Made by a program: the position numbers and the translations under genes. From Urmitella timonensis (lineage in GTDB: Bacteria > Actinomycetota > Actinomycetes > Actinomycetales > Actinomycetaceae), in contig FQLW01000006.1 in the NCBI GenBank assembly GCA_900120415.1, positions 620,001 to 684,000 on the forward strand: a DNA stretch of 64,000 nucleotides. Direction: 5' to 3'. Positions 1 to 8,750 of the stretch are shown piece by piece. The first letter of the stretch is position 1; every line of letters starts with the position of its first letter. The notes under the pieces were generated by a model. The model made no database searches, was not told the DNA's origin, and worked only from the letters and a program-made list of their open reading frames with translations.

Positions 1-1605
1 TTTATATTCAGGGGTAACCTTGGCAGCAAAACTATCTTTCGCCATCGCCCGGTCACGTACTGGCTTGTCGAAACCGCCAGGGTAGATGGACGCGATATAA
101 ATCTCGTCCTTGGCAAGATTAGCCGGAACAGTGAAGTCACAGGACTCCACAACGCCGAGGTTAGATGCCTGGGTTGTACAAGTCTTTACCTCATTACCGT
201 CACCATCAGTCCAAACAATGTCATAGGTGTTATTTGGAACGAAACCAGTAGCCTTGGTAGGAGCGGTATCGCCCGGTTTTGCCGGATTTGTGGTCTGGTC
301 ATAGGTTTCAATATGGAAGTCACGTCCCTCTATCCGGAGGGCGAAGTTCACGTTTTCGACGTTTGATATCGAACCAGTAGTTGCATTTGGAGTCCAGTTC
401 AAACCGTCTTGGTACATGTTGTCACGGAAGTTGTTAAGCGAGCCGCCAACACCATTCGGAAGTTCAGGAGCCACATACATATATTCTGTGTTTACGTGGC
501 GACTGCGCCGGTTCGTCTTAGCCCAAGAAGCATTTGCACCCTCGGGAACCAATTCTCCCCAGGTACCGGCATTCATAATTCCTTTGGCACTGTAGCTATT
601 TCCCCACAGCCCCTGGAACTGCAGATGATATTTACCCTCTGCATCTGTGGTGTCGTAAACGGTTTCAGCAATCGCGGATTTACCTGTTTCAGCCTCATAG
701 GCTTTCATAATCTCACGTTGCGCTGCCTTGAACTCGTCACGCTTATAGTTCTTATGGTCTTTTTTCCACTGGTCGAAGCGGCGGGCTACTTCATCTTGAA
801 CATAAGCTCCAACTACCTTAACCCCTGGAACTTTCACTTCACCGAAGCCAGCATTAAAAGTTGGAACGGCTTCAGAATTTCCTTTAGATTGTCGCTCTTC
901 ATACCAGACTTGACCGGTAACGTCGCCACCCCCCCCTTTGCGACTGCTCTGCTTCCAGGTGTTTTCAGCCGGGAACATCTGATCAAACTGGGGGCGCTCT
1001 TGGAAAGCGATATTGTAATTTTCAGCAAGATTAAACCCAATAACTCCGTTCCAAGTACCGCGATAGCGATCCCCCTGACCGCCAAAGGTTGAATCGCCTT
1101 CGACAAAGGCAAGCGTATATTTGCTGGAATCGGGATTATCAGCCCAAATCCGTAGGGTCTGACCCAACGTAGCTTCCCATTTGTGAACCGTGCCAAATGA
1201 ATCTGTCCAATCTGGCAGCTGGATAACGTAGGTACCGTCAGGCCGAGCCTGGCTATAGTAGACCGGCGACAAGGCGCCTTTTTGCCTTCGGTTGTTGTAA
1301 TCAGTCCATTGCGCGTAGACCTTAGCTCCGCCAAGACCGATGTCGCCATCTGAAGCACCCTGTTTATCCGCTGGCTCCATGTATGAGCGACTACCACTGC
1401 GATCAAGAAAAACCCTCCCGCTCACGGCGTGTTTTTCCCCTAGCTCTTGCCCGGGGGAATGAATCGGGTCATCCGCAAAAGCGGTGCTGACCGCAAATAC
1501 AGGCAAAAGTGCAATTACCATTGCGACAGCTGCTAAAACTGCCCACAATTTTTGCTTGAAATCAAGCGAGCACTTGCTCGCTGTGGAAGTGCTGACCTTG
1601 GTCAT
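1..1605 (-). CDS. Secreted surface/adhesin-like protein, N-terminal part (partial)
   Basis: The reading frame is open for 535 codons from an ATG at 1605 to the left edge with no stop, so the C-terminus lies outside the window. The ATG has a GGGGGA Shine-Dalgarno three bases away; an in-frame ATG at 1620 has none. Residues 1-45 form a signal peptide: basic start, a hydrophobic core (LAAVAMVIALLPVFAV) and an AFA cleavage site. The mature part is hydrophilic, with repeated phrases such as DGTYVIQLPDW and DAEGKYHLQFQGLWG that are typical of SdrD/CNA-B-like modules in actinobacterial surface proteins. I infer a cell-wall-anchored or fimbria-like protein; the anchor is not visible. The coding sequence contains a run of eight G (929-936), and a second run lies upstream at 1677-1684. 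Function is unassigned. Confidence 0.75.
   Translation of the reverse strand, partial: MTKVSTSTASKCSLDFKQKLWAVLAAVAMVIALLPVFAVSTAFADDPIHSPGQELGEKHAVSGRVFLDRSGSRSYMEPADKQGASDGDIGLGGAKVYAQWTDYNNRRQKGALSPVYYSQARPDGTYVIQLPDWTDSFGTVHKWEATLGQTLRIWADNPDSSKYTLAFVEGDSTFGGQGDRYRGTWNGVIGFNLAENYNIAFQERPQFDQMFPAENTWKQSSRKGGGGDVTGQVWYEERQSKGNSEAVPTFNAGFGEVKVPGVKVVGAYVQDEVARRFDQWKKDHKNYKRDEFKAAQREIMKAYEAETGKSAIAETVYDTTDAEGKYHLQFQGLWGNSYSAKGIMNAGTWGELVPEGANASWAKTNRRSRHVNTEYMYVAPELPNGVGGSLNNFRDNMYQDGLNWTPNATTGSISNVENVNFALRIEGRDFHIETYDQTTNPAKPGDTAPTKATGFVPNNTYDIVWTDGDGNEVKTCTTQASNLGVVESCDFTVPANLAKDEIYIASIYPGGFDKPVRDRAMAKDSFAAKVTPEYK
929..936 (-). repeat. G8 homopolymer inside surface protein gene
   Basis: Eight consecutive C on the plus strand, read as G8 on the coding strand, inside a KGGGG segment near residue 224 of the left-edge surface protein. 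A gain or loss of one base would shift the frame. A neighbouring frame is also open for about 190 codons across this point, so one shifted product would not terminate at once. Confidence 0.8.
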
Positions 1606-1676
1606 TAATCCCCCAGACATAAGGCTTATTAAGTGGAGAGGCGACTAAAACCTACCCGAAGCCGGCAGATAGAATG

Positions 1677-1684
1677 CCCCCCCC
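1677..1684 (-). repeat. G8 homopolymer upstream of surface protein gene
   Basis: A second run of eight C (G8 on the minus strand) lies 72-79 bases before the chosen start at 1605. It sits between a possible -35 (TGTCAA) and a possible -10 (TTCTAT) about 15 bases apart on the minus strand, so length changes could alter promoter spacing. The promoter boxes themselves are weak. The rest of the 1606-1983 gap shows no gene I can support. Confidence 0.6.
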
Positions 1685-1983
1685 GACTTTTGACAGACAT
1701 TTTCCTAACATTTCTATGATACAGGGATGCATCTGCCGTTTCAAAGGGGATTTTAAGGGAATACTGCTGGTTGTCCCAGGAAAGAACCGCAGCAGCTGGA
1801 CTTTAATCTTATTAAGCACCCTAGGCTTTAAGAATCATCACAACCTCTTAATTTAAAACTAAGGGCAACTTTACACCCGTACAGCAGACAGCAAGATGGA
1901 TACTGACCCGATATTGACCCTCAAGATCCTTCCCAAGGTCACCCTTCCTCCGATTCTGGAATCTATGGAAAACATAAAACATA

Positions 1984-2020
1984 CAAGGCGGGGTTCGAGA
2001 GAATCTCGAACCCCGCCTTG
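1984..2020 (-). terminator. Rho-independent terminator of the sdh operon
   Basis: Perfect 17-bp inverted repeat (1984-2000 with 2004-2020) and a GAA loop, 43 bases after the sdhB stop on the minus strand, followed on that strand by a T-rich stretch. It also separates sdhB from the surface protein gene. Confidence 0.85.
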
Positions 2021-2062
2021 AGGCGTATGAACACTCAGCTATTTAACTGTTTGTCAAAAGAT

Positions 2063-2824
2063 TTAAACCCCAGACAAAACCGCTTTGCCGAGCTGACGGT
2101 TAAGCACCGCGATAAAGTCCAGCGGAACCTGCTTCGGGCAGACCGCCGCACATTCACCAAAGTTAGTGCAACCGCCGAAGCCCTCCGCACTCATCTGGTT
2201 GAGCATCCGGGTCACCCGCTGCAAATTCTCTGGTTTACCCTGGGGCAATAGCCCCAAATGAGTTACTTTCGCAGAGGTAAACAGCATCGCTGAACCGTTC
2301 GGGCAGGCAGCCACGCAAGCTCCACACCCGATACAAGCCGCAGCCTCGAAGGCGCGATCCGCGTCTTTCTTGGGCACCGGAGTGGCATGCGCATCCGGAG
2401 CAGCTCCGGTATTCACCGAAATGTATCCACCAGCCTGAATAATACGATCCAAAGCGTTACGATTAACCACCAAATCCTTGATTATGGGGAAAGCAGCTGA
2501 ACGCCACGGTTCAATAGTGATGGTGTCCCCATCCTTGAACGAACGCATATGCAACTGGCAAGTGGTGGCATTATCCTTTGCCCCCGGCTTGTGATTACCA
2601 TGCGGAACCCCATTAATCACCAAACCGCACATACCGCAAATACCCTCGCGGCAGTCCGAGTCAAAGGCGACCGGGTCTTCACCCCGGGCAAACAGGTCTT
2701 CGTTGAGGATATCCAACATCTCCAGGAAAGAGGAGTCCTCGCTGACACCATGCAGTTTGTATTCATGAATAGCGCCCTCGGCATCTGGGGCAGACTGACG
2801 CCAAACTCGCAGAGTGATGTTCAC
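2063..2824 (-). CDS. sdhB: Succinate dehydrogenase/fumarate reductase iron-sulfur subunit
   Basis: 253-residue electron-transfer subunit that passes electrons from FAD in SdhA to quinone at SdhC on the inner face of the membrane. Three cluster motifs are visible: [10 protein letters not shown] for [2Fe-2S] near residue 58, [12 protein letters not shown] for [4Fe-4S] near 162, and [12 protein letters not shown] for the third cluster near 217. It is the non-classical form found in actinobacteria and Bacteroides rather than the E. coli type. The start is GTG at 2824, overlapping the sdhA stop (GTGA), with AAGGAG just upstream inside sdhA. This implies translational coupling as the last gene of sdhCAB. 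The length is normal for the family. Confidence 0.95.
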   Translation of the reverse strand: MNITLRVWRQSAPDAEGAIHEYKLHGVSEDSSFLEMLDILNEDLFARGEDPVAFDSDCREGICGMCGLVINGVPHGNHKPGAKDNATTCQLHMRSFKDGDTITIEPWRSAAFPIIKDLVVNRNALDRIIQAGGYISVNTGAAPDAHATPVPKKDADRAFEAAACIGCGACVAACPNGSAMLFTSAKVTHLGLLPQGKPENLQRVTRMLNQMSAEGFGGCTNFGECAAVCPKQVPLDFIAVLNRQLGKAVLSGV

Positions 2825-4806
2825 TTGTAGCTCCTTGTCTTAACCTCGATATTGTTGTAAATCAAATCTTCCTTGTGTAGGACAGGAGGCTGATCCTCCC
2901 CTTTCCATTCCCAAGCACCCACGTACATGAAGTTTTCATCGTCACGCATAGCTTCGCCCTCGGCAGTTTGATGCTCGGTGCGGAAATGCCCGCCACAAGA
3001 CTCTTCACGATGCAAAGCATCGATGCACATCAACTCGCCAAGTTCCAAGAAATCAGCAAGACGACCAGCACGCTCCAGCGACTGATTCATCTCACCCTGG
3101 GACTTACCTGGGATACGAACGTTAGTCCAGAACTCTTTACGCAGATTCCGAATCAAACCAATAGCTTTCTTCAGACCCTCCCGGTCGCGAGCCATACCGC
3201 AGTATTCCCACATAATCTGACCAAGTTCCTTGTGAATAGAATCCACCGAGCGGGTACCATCAATAGCCATCAAGCGGTCAATACGTTCTTGAGCCTGGGC
3301 TTTAGCAGCCACCACATCAGGATGATCTTGCGGAAGATCTTCCCAGGCCAAAGTATGTGCCAGATAGTCATTAACCGTGTTTGGCAATACGAAATAACCA
3401 TCAGATAGTCCCTGCATCAAAGCAGACGCACCCAGACGGTTAGCCCCGTGATCAGAGAAGTTAGCTTCCCCGCCCACATACAGACCCGGGATAGTGGTCT
3501 GCAGGTCATAATCAACCCAAACCCCACCCATGGTGTAGTGCACAGCCGGATAAATCCGCATCGGAACCTCGTAAGGATCATCATCAGTAATCCGCTTGTA
3601 CATATCAAACAGGTTTCCGTACTTGGCAGAAACCGCAGCCTTGCCCATACGCTTAATCGCATCCGCGAAATCCAAATAGACCCCGCGCGCCACGCCGTCA
3701 ATCTCGGGGCCTACCCCGCGACCCTCATCGCACATATTCTTGGCTTGCCGCGAAGCAATATCACGCGGAACCAAGTTACCGAAAGAGGGATAGATACGCT
3801 CTAAGTAGTAGTCACGATCTTCTTCCGGGATTTCCCGCGGGTCTTTCTTGCAATCCTCTTTCTTCTTGGGAACCCAAATACGTCCATCGTTACGCAAGGA
3901 TTCACTCATCAAAGTGAGTTTAGATTGCTGATCACCATGCTGCGGAATACAAGTCGGGTGAATCTGAGTGTAGCAAGGGTTAGCAAAATAAGCGCCCTTG
4001 CGGTAAGCACGCCAAGCAGCAGTACCGTTACACCCCATAGCGTTAGTGGACAAGAAGAAAACATTTCCATAGCCACCGGTAGCTAAAATAACAATCGAGG
4101 CAGTGAAAGTTTCCAGTTCACCAGTTTCCATATCGCGAGCCACAATCCCGCGCGCCCGACCATCAGAAACAATCAGTTCAACCATTTCGTGACGGGAATG
4201 AGGAACCACAGTACCGGCATTAACCTGACGCTGCAACGCCTGATAGGCGCCGATTAGAAGCTGCTGACCCGTCTGACCCCGCGCATAAAACGTACGCGAT
4301 ACCTGCACCCCACCGAAAGAACGGTTATCTAGCAGACCGCCATATTCGCGAGCAAAAGGCACACCCTGCGCTACACACTGGTCAATAATGTTAGCGCTAA
4401 CCTCGGCCAGGCGGTAAACGTTAGTTTCCCGAGCCCGGTAGTCCCCGCCCTTAACCGTGTCATAGAACAGACGGTAATCCGAGTCGTTATCGTTGCGATA
4501 ATTCTTTGCCGCGTTAATCCCACCCTGGGCAGCAATTGAGTGCGCACGGCGAGCAGAATCCTGATAGAAGAACGCATCAACGTGATAGCCCATTTCGCCT
4601 AGCGAAGCGGCAGCGGCGCCCCCGGCCAGACCAGTGCCTACCACGATAATCTTGATTTTGCGGCGGTTAGCCGGATTAACCAGAGCAGCATTAAATTTGC
4701 GTTGCTTCCAGCAGTTTTCAATCGGTACATCTAGCGGGGCTTTCTGGTCAGCGATTGGCTCGCCAACAGAATATAGACCATCAACTAGGTTTTCTTGTGT
4801 AGTCAT
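2821..4806 (-). CDS. sdhA: Succinate dehydrogenase/fumarate reductase flavoprotein subunit
   Basis: Catalytic subunit that oxidises succinate to fumarate (or the reverse). The N-terminal Rossmann motif [14 protein letters not shown] near residue 58 binds FAD, and [11 protein letters not shown] carries the histidine expected to hold FAD covalently. The HPT motif near 285 and the C-terminal [10 protein letters not shown] segment are typical of the active site region. An in-frame ATG at 4815 lies directly against the Shine-Dalgarno AGGGAAGG, so I chose the ATG at 4806, which has a 9-base spacing. The product is then 661 residues. It lies between sdhC (19 bases upstream) and sdhB (4-base overlap). 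Confidence 0.95.
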   Translation of the reverse strand: MTTQENLVDGLYSVGEPIADQKAPLDVPIENCWKQRKFNAALVNPANRRKIKIIVVGTGLAGGAAAASLGEMGYHVDAFFYQDSARRAHSIAAQGGINAAKNYRNDNDSDYRLFYDTVKGGDYRARETNVYRLAEVSANIIDQCVAQGVPFAREYGGLLDNRSFGGVQVSRTFYARGQTGQQLLIGAYQALQRQVNAGTVVPHSRHEMVELIVSDGRARGIVARDMETGELETFTASIVILATGGYGNVFFLSTNAMGCNGTAAWRAYRKGAYFANPCYTQIHPTCIPQHGDQQSKLTLMSESLRNDGRIWVPKKKEDCKKDPREIPEEDRDYYLERIYPSFGNLVPRDIASRQAKNMCDEGRGVGPEIDGVARGVYLDFADAIKRMGKAAVSAKYGNLFDMYKRITDDDPYEVPMRIYPAVHYTMGGVWVDYDLQTTIPGLYVGGEANFSDHGANRLGASALMQGLSDGYFVLPNTVNDYLAHTLAWEDLPQDHPDVVAAKAQAQERIDRLMAIDGTRSVDSIHKELGQIMWEYCGMARDREGLKKAIGLIRNLRKEFWTNVRIPGKSQGEMNQSLERAGRLADFLELGELMCIDALHREESCGGHFRTEHQTAEGEAMRDDENFMYVGAWEWKGEDQPPVLHKEDLIYNNIEVKTRSYK

Positions 4807-4825
4807 CTTACGCATCCTTCCCTAA

Positions 4826-5590
4826 CTAACACACCACTGGAGCGGGGTTGGTGATTACCAAATAAAGCGGCGGAATAGCGAACATGGCGAACAGCAATAG
4901 CCCCACAATTCCAGAAATATAAACAGTTGCTTGATGCGTATTCTCCCGAATCCAACCCATAGTTTGCAGAGCAGACCATACGCCGTGTCCCACGTGCAAA
5001 GACACAATAGCTACCGCACCCAGGTAAATAATCAAGGTCCACCAGTTAGCTGGCGAGAAAGTAGTAACCATCATGTTCCAAGGAGCTACCGGAATCATTT
5101 CTTCGCCAACCTTGCAGGTAGCAGAGCTATAGGCTTCCCCTGCGCCAATCTGTACCCACTTCGTGGTGAAGTGGAAGATATGGAAGAAGATGAACAGTGC
5201 TAGTAACACGGAGCCGACACGCACAGTTCGAGTCGCGTAGTTGTTCACCACGTTCTGTTTGACTGCGTACTTCTGAGAGCCTCGTCCCTTGCTGGCGCGA
5301 TGCCACAGGTGGAAGGCGCATACCATATGGATAACGACGCAAGCAAGTAGCAGTACGCGCAGAATCCAAAGCAAGCCTTCATAAGGCAGGATAGGGGCAC
5401 CGAAGACCCGCAAGTGGTGGGCATAGCCGTTATAGGCATCAGCACCCGCCAGAATCTTCAAGTTGCCGTAGGAATGCATTAACACAAACAGCACAAAAAA
5501 TACGCCGGTAACGGCCATGCACTGTTTCGCGAAGACCAGGGTGTTCCAGCTTCGCTTCTTCTGAATTTCTTTTGTATTGGCCACGGTCAA
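4826..5590 (-). CDS. sdhC: Succinate dehydrogenase cytochrome b subunit, five-helix type
   Basis: 254-residue membrane anchor. Five hydrophobic segments are visible, near residues 22-42, 73-98, 124-148, 185-205 and 222-247, with histidines in or near helices (MHSYG, VIHMVCAFHLWH, FHIFHF, SLHVGHG) suited to two b hemes. One fused anchor without SdhD marks a type B complex that works with menaquinone. The start is not ATG: TTG at 5590 (after GGTGAG) and GTG at 5584 are both possible. First gene of sdhCAB; the promoter should lie in the 237-base gap before rimI, where I see AT-rich sequence but no convincing boxes. Confidence 0.92.
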   Translation of the reverse strand: MTVANTKEIQKKRSWNTLVFAKQCMAVTGVFFVLFVLMHSYGNLKILAGADAYNGYAHHLRVFGAPILPYEGLLWILRVLLLACVVIHMVCAFHLWHRASKGRGSQKYAVKQNVVNNYATRTVRVGSVLLALFIFFHIFHFTTKWVQIGAGEAYSSATCKVGEEMIPVAPWNMMVTTFSPANWWTLIIYLGAVAIVSLHVGHGVWSALQTMGWIRENTHQATVYISGIVGLLLFAMFAIPPLYLVITNPAPVVC

Positions 5591-5827
5591 TAGGCTAACT
5601 CACCGGTTTGGACTCACCTAGGAATTAGGGTCTATACGCAGACGACTAAGGAAACCCATTCAGAAATAAAAAACACTAAAACCGGTTTTACCTGCTTCTT
5701 TAATCTACTAATTCAGGAGAGGAAACCGAAAACATTTAGGAAAAAAGAGCTCTCTTTCCAAAAAAGAATCAGATAATTGTGTTGCAATTGGGAAAGCGTA
5801 AAGTTTCAAAATACCTTCCACCCAAGG

Positions 5828-6313
5828 TTAAGGGGAGGTCACCTCCGCCCCAATAGGCCCAGGAGAAGGACGTGCCAGGCGTTTTTGCATTACCAAAGCA
5901 TCTTCGCGGGGATGGGAATAATATCCCCGGCGCACACTCAAGGATGCAAAACCGGCGCGTTCATAAAGTACGATCGCCGCCTGGTTAGAGCGACGCACTT
6001 CCAGAAACATTTCAGTTGCTCCCCGCCTCCGAGCCACGCTCAGGGCAGATTTTAAGAGGACGGCTCCTAGCCCTTGGCGACGTTTTCCGGGTAGCACCGC
6101 CAGGGAATGTAGCTCAGATTCCGGAACCAGGACCTCCAGCAATGCTGCCCCCAGCAAAAGAGAATCCTCCCAAATCCCAATAGCTACCCCATAACGGGCA
6201 GATAGCAATTGCCGCAGCTGCGTGTCCTTAAAAGCCTCTCCCCCAAAACAAGAGCGCTCCAGGGCAAGCAGCGCAGGCACGTCCTCGATACTTAAAGGAA
6301 CGCAACGAGTCAC
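5828..6313 (-). CDS. rimI: Ribosomal protein S18 alanine N-acetyltransferase family (RimI-like GNAT)
   Basis: 161-residue GNAT acetyltransferase. The core has a beta-strand LHSLAVLPGKRRQGLGAVLL, containing the acetyl-CoA loop R-R-Q-G-L-G near residue 78, then the MFLEVRRSNQAAIVLYERAGF block and YYSHPREDALVMQK, which are characteristic of RimI next to tsaB. RimI acetylates the N-terminal alanine of ribosomal protein S18 in the model family; acetylation of other proteins is possible. The start is GTG at 6313, four bases after the tsaB stop. The usual following gene, tsaD, is absent here; sdhC comes next. Confidence 0.88.
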   Translation of the reverse strand: MTRCVPLSIEDVPALLALERSCFGGEAFKDTQLRQLLSARYGVAIGIWEDSLLLGAALLEVLVPESELHSLAVLPGKRRQGLGAVLLKSALSVARRRGATEMFLEVRRSNQAAIVLYERAGFASLSVRRGYYSHPREDALVMQKRLARPSPGPIGAEVTSP

Positions 6314-6317
6314 GAAG

Positions 6318-7013
6318 CTATTTTACCTGGCTAGGAGGCTGCACATCCGGTCGGCGCAAATACAGCGGAGAAACTGTTTCCAATAAATCCGCAGGTAAAA
6401 CCCAATTAAGACGAACTTTGGCAATGCGACCCAAGACCGCTGCCTCCACCTGGGTAGGCAGTCCCGACTCCGGAGGTAAATCTTGCGGATAAAGCTCCGC
6501 GCCCGCACCAGCCACAATCAAACCTGGTTTAGCTGCCCGATTAGCAAAATCACTGGCTGAACCCACTTCTGGTCCCCAAAGTAGGCAAACATCATCCGGT
6601 CCATCCGCGCGATACTGGGCGCAATAAACCTCTTTACGACGCGCATCAGTAGCCACTAAGACCTCTTTATCTGGCGACACCAAATCTAAAACCGCTCGCG
6701 CAAGCGCATCCAGCGAACTAATACCAATCACCGGAATTCCCAACGCAAAACCAATCGTGCGGGCAGTTACTAACCCAGAACGCAACCCGGTAAAAGGAGC
6801 TGGGCCGCGTCCTACCGCCACCGCCTCAATACCAGCTTTCGCGAGGGCGCACCCACAAGCCTCCTGTATAACCTGACTGACCAGGTCAGATAGATGCTCT
6901 GCATGAGAACGTGAGTCAGCACTAGAACGGGAAGCCAAAAGCGGAGTAGGCGAACAGTCATCCCAAAGCGCAACCGAAGCCCCCAATGAAGTATCAATAC
7001 ACAATATCCGCAT
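6318..7013 (-). CDS. tsaB: tRNA threonylcarbamoyladenosine biosynthesis protein TsaB
   Basis: 231-residue ASKHA-fold protein that serves as scaffold for TsaD in making t6A37 of ANN-decoding tRNAs. The N-terminal MRILCIDTSLGASVALWD and the motif VGRGPAPFTGLRSGLVTARTI near residue 68 are diagnostic of TsaB. It lies 25 bases after tsaE and four before rimI on the same strand, the standard cluster arrangement. The catalytic partner TsaD is not in this window. Confidence 0.95.
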   Translation of the reverse strand: MRILCIDTSLGASVALWDDCSPTPLLASRSSADSRSHAEHLSDLVSQVIQEACGCALAKAGIEAVAVGRGPAPFTGLRSGLVTARTIGFALGIPVIGISSLDALARAVLDLVSPDKEVLVATDARRKEVYCAQYRADGPDDVCLLWGPEVGSASDFANRAAKPGLIVAGAGAELYPQDLPPESGLPTQVEAAVLGRIAKVRLNWVLPADLLETVSPLYLRRPDVQPPSQVK

Positions 7014-7038
7014 ATTTCTAACCTACTTTTCTTAACCC

Positions 7039-7566
7039 TTAAATAAACTGGTAAAACACCTGTTCCCAATCAGTTTCTTGCCACCGCTCACCAACAGATC
7101 GGATAGTGATATCTCGTTTACCATCATCCATTTCCGCGAGGTCAATCACGCCATTATCACTGGTAGCGCTCCCTCCCTGTTGTCGGTTAATCGTAATCTC
7201 CAGCCGAGAACCCGACAGCCGCTCGGTTTTACCCTCTCCCCATTCGATGACGGTGATTGCTTCGTCCAAAGTTGAATCTAAATCGAGAGTCTCCAAATCG
7301 GTCAAATCCTTGATTCGATAAGCATCGGCATGAATCAGGTCAGCTCCACCCATCAGGGACGGGTGCACCCGCGCCACAATAAAAGTAGGGGACGAAATCC
7401 GCCCTTTAACCTGCAAACCAGCACCAATGCCCTGAGTAAAAGTAGTTTTACCAGCTCCCAGACCCCCCGAAAGCATCACTAAATCACCGCGCCGAAGCTG
7501 CTTGGCTAATAGCTCTCCGACTGCGCGCGTTGAATCAGGTGAATTGACTCTGATAGTAAAAGGCAC
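7039..7566 (-). CDS. tsaE: tRNA threonylcarbamoyladenosine biosynthesis ATPase TsaE
   Basis: 175-residue P-loop ATPase that resets the TsaB-TsaD complex in t6A synthesis. Walker A is GGLGAGKTT at residues 34-42; SSPTFIVARVH, HADAYRI and VIEWGEG follow in the expected order. The start is GTG at 7566, with AGGAGG four bases upstream overlapping the stop of alr, so translation is probably coupled to alr. Slightly longer than E. coli YjeE because of a C-terminal extension. Confidence 0.94.
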   Translation of the reverse strand: MPFTIRVNSPDSTRAVGELLAKQLRRGDLVMLSGGLGAGKTTFTQGIGAGLQVKGRISSPTFIVARVHPSLMGGADLIHADAYRIKDLTDLETLDLDSTLDEAITVIEWGEGKTERLSGSRLEITINRQQGGSATSDNGVIDLAEMDDGKRDITIRSVGERWQETDWEQVFYQFI

Positions 7567-7574
7567 GCTTCCTC

Positions 7575-8738
7575 CTAAATATAAATTCGCGGCACCCGGG
7601 AATTAAGGGCAGTAACAATCGTATAGTTTATGGTGTCGGCAGCCCCAGCCCAATCGTCGGCGGTAGGCTCCCCCTGAGAGCCATCCCCCCAAAGCCGTAC
7701 GGTTTCTCCCGGCTTTAATGGCGGCTGCCCATCCGGAGTGTTACCTAAATCCACCATAAACTGATCCATGCAAATCCGACCTACCTGCGGATATTTCTGC
7801 CCGTTGGCGGCGACCCAGATTTTTCCGGAGGCATGGCGGTCAATTCCATCCGCATATCCCAGCGGCACGATCCCGATATAGGTATCGCGCGGGGCTACCC
7901 AAGTTCCCCCATAGGAAACCGGGTGACCAGCTGGGATTCTCTTTACGCTGATAAGGTCAGCTTCCAAACGCATAATTGGGGTGAGCTGCAAACTGGCGGT
8001 AGTCGCCCGTGCCGGATTCGGAGTGAGACCATACATGGCGATTCCATACCGCGCCAGGTCAAAATGTGCCTGTGGATACCACAGCAGTCCCGAAGAAGCC
8101 GAAAGGTGACGAATCAGCCGGGTAAATCCACGCTGCTCCGCAGCTTTACACGATTGCCCAAAACGCGAAAGCTGCCTTAAAGTAGCATCTTGCCCAGCCC
8201 CGACCTCATCTGCACGCGCCAAATGCGACCAGATTCCGACAATCTCTACCGTTCCCTCGTCACTGGCGAGCTGCGCCGCCGACAGCAAGGGAGATAGCTT
8301 ATCGGGCAGCGCGCCCTCACGCCCCATCCCGGTATCAATCGTTAAATGAACACGCGCTGTTTTACCTACCGCACGAGCAGCACTGACAAGACGGAGTAAA
8401 GTTTCAGGATTTGATACTGCAATATCCAAATCAGCTTTGATTGCGGTTTCTAAATCCGCGTCCGGACTGAAAATCCAAGTAAAAATACGGGCTTGTGGAA
8501 AACCAGTAAGACCTGCTCGCAACTCGATAGCTTCCGCCAGTTGCGCCACCCCGAACCATTTCACCCCGAACTCCAAGGCGGCGCGAGCAATCTGCACCCC
8601 TCCATGCCCATAGGCATTGGCTTTCACAATTGCCATTGCCGAAACATTAGAGTCACATTTGCGCAGCTGATTTAGGTTTTTTTCCAGTGCCGACAGGTCA
8701 ATAACTGCGCGCGCCGGAAAATCAGTACCCATGACCAT
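7575..8738 (-). CDS. alr: Alanine racemase
   Basis: PLP enzyme interconverting L- and D-alanine for peptidoglycan. VKANAYGHG near residue 38-46 carries the PLP lysine; the C-terminal beta domain has the catalytic tyrosine in SYGGTW and the substrate-side GYADGIDRH and GRICMDQFMVDLG motifs. 387 residues, normal length. Two starts are possible, ATG at 8738 or 8732; the upstream gene ends 12 bases before. The gene lies between nnrD and tsaE in the glmS-rimI operon, joining two cell-wall precursor steps (glucosamine-6-P and D-Ala) in one transcription unit. Confidence 0.95.
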   Translation of the reverse strand: MVMGTDFPARAVIDLSALEKNLNQLRKCDSNVSAMAIVKANAYGHGGVQIARAALEFGVKWFGVAQLAEAIELRAGLTGFPQARIFTWIFSPDADLETAIKADLDIAVSNPETLLRLVSAARAVGKTARVHLTIDTGMGREGALPDKLSPLLSAAQLASDEGTVEIVGIWSHLARADEVGAGQDATLRQLSRFGQSCKAAEQRGFTRLIRHLSASSGLLWYPQAHFDLARYGIAMYGLTPNPARATTASLQLTPIMRLEADLISVKRIPAGHPVSYGGTWVAPRDTYIGIVPLGYADGIDRHASGKIWVAANGQKYPQVGRICMDQFMVDLGNTPDGQPPLKPGETVRLWGDGSQGEPTADDWAGAADTINYTIVTALNSRVPRIYI

Positions 8739-8750
8739 GACTATACCGCC

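Noticed and set aside
834-1406. 190-codon minus-strand open frame inside the left-edge surface protein
   Set aside because: It lies in another frame of the same strand and has no signal peptide, domain or Shine-Dalgarno; the long frame 1-1605 explains the region.
1674-1856. 60-codon plus-strand open frame in the gap before sdhB
   Set aside because: No Shine-Dalgarno, no recognisable features, and it starts within the G/C homopolymer.
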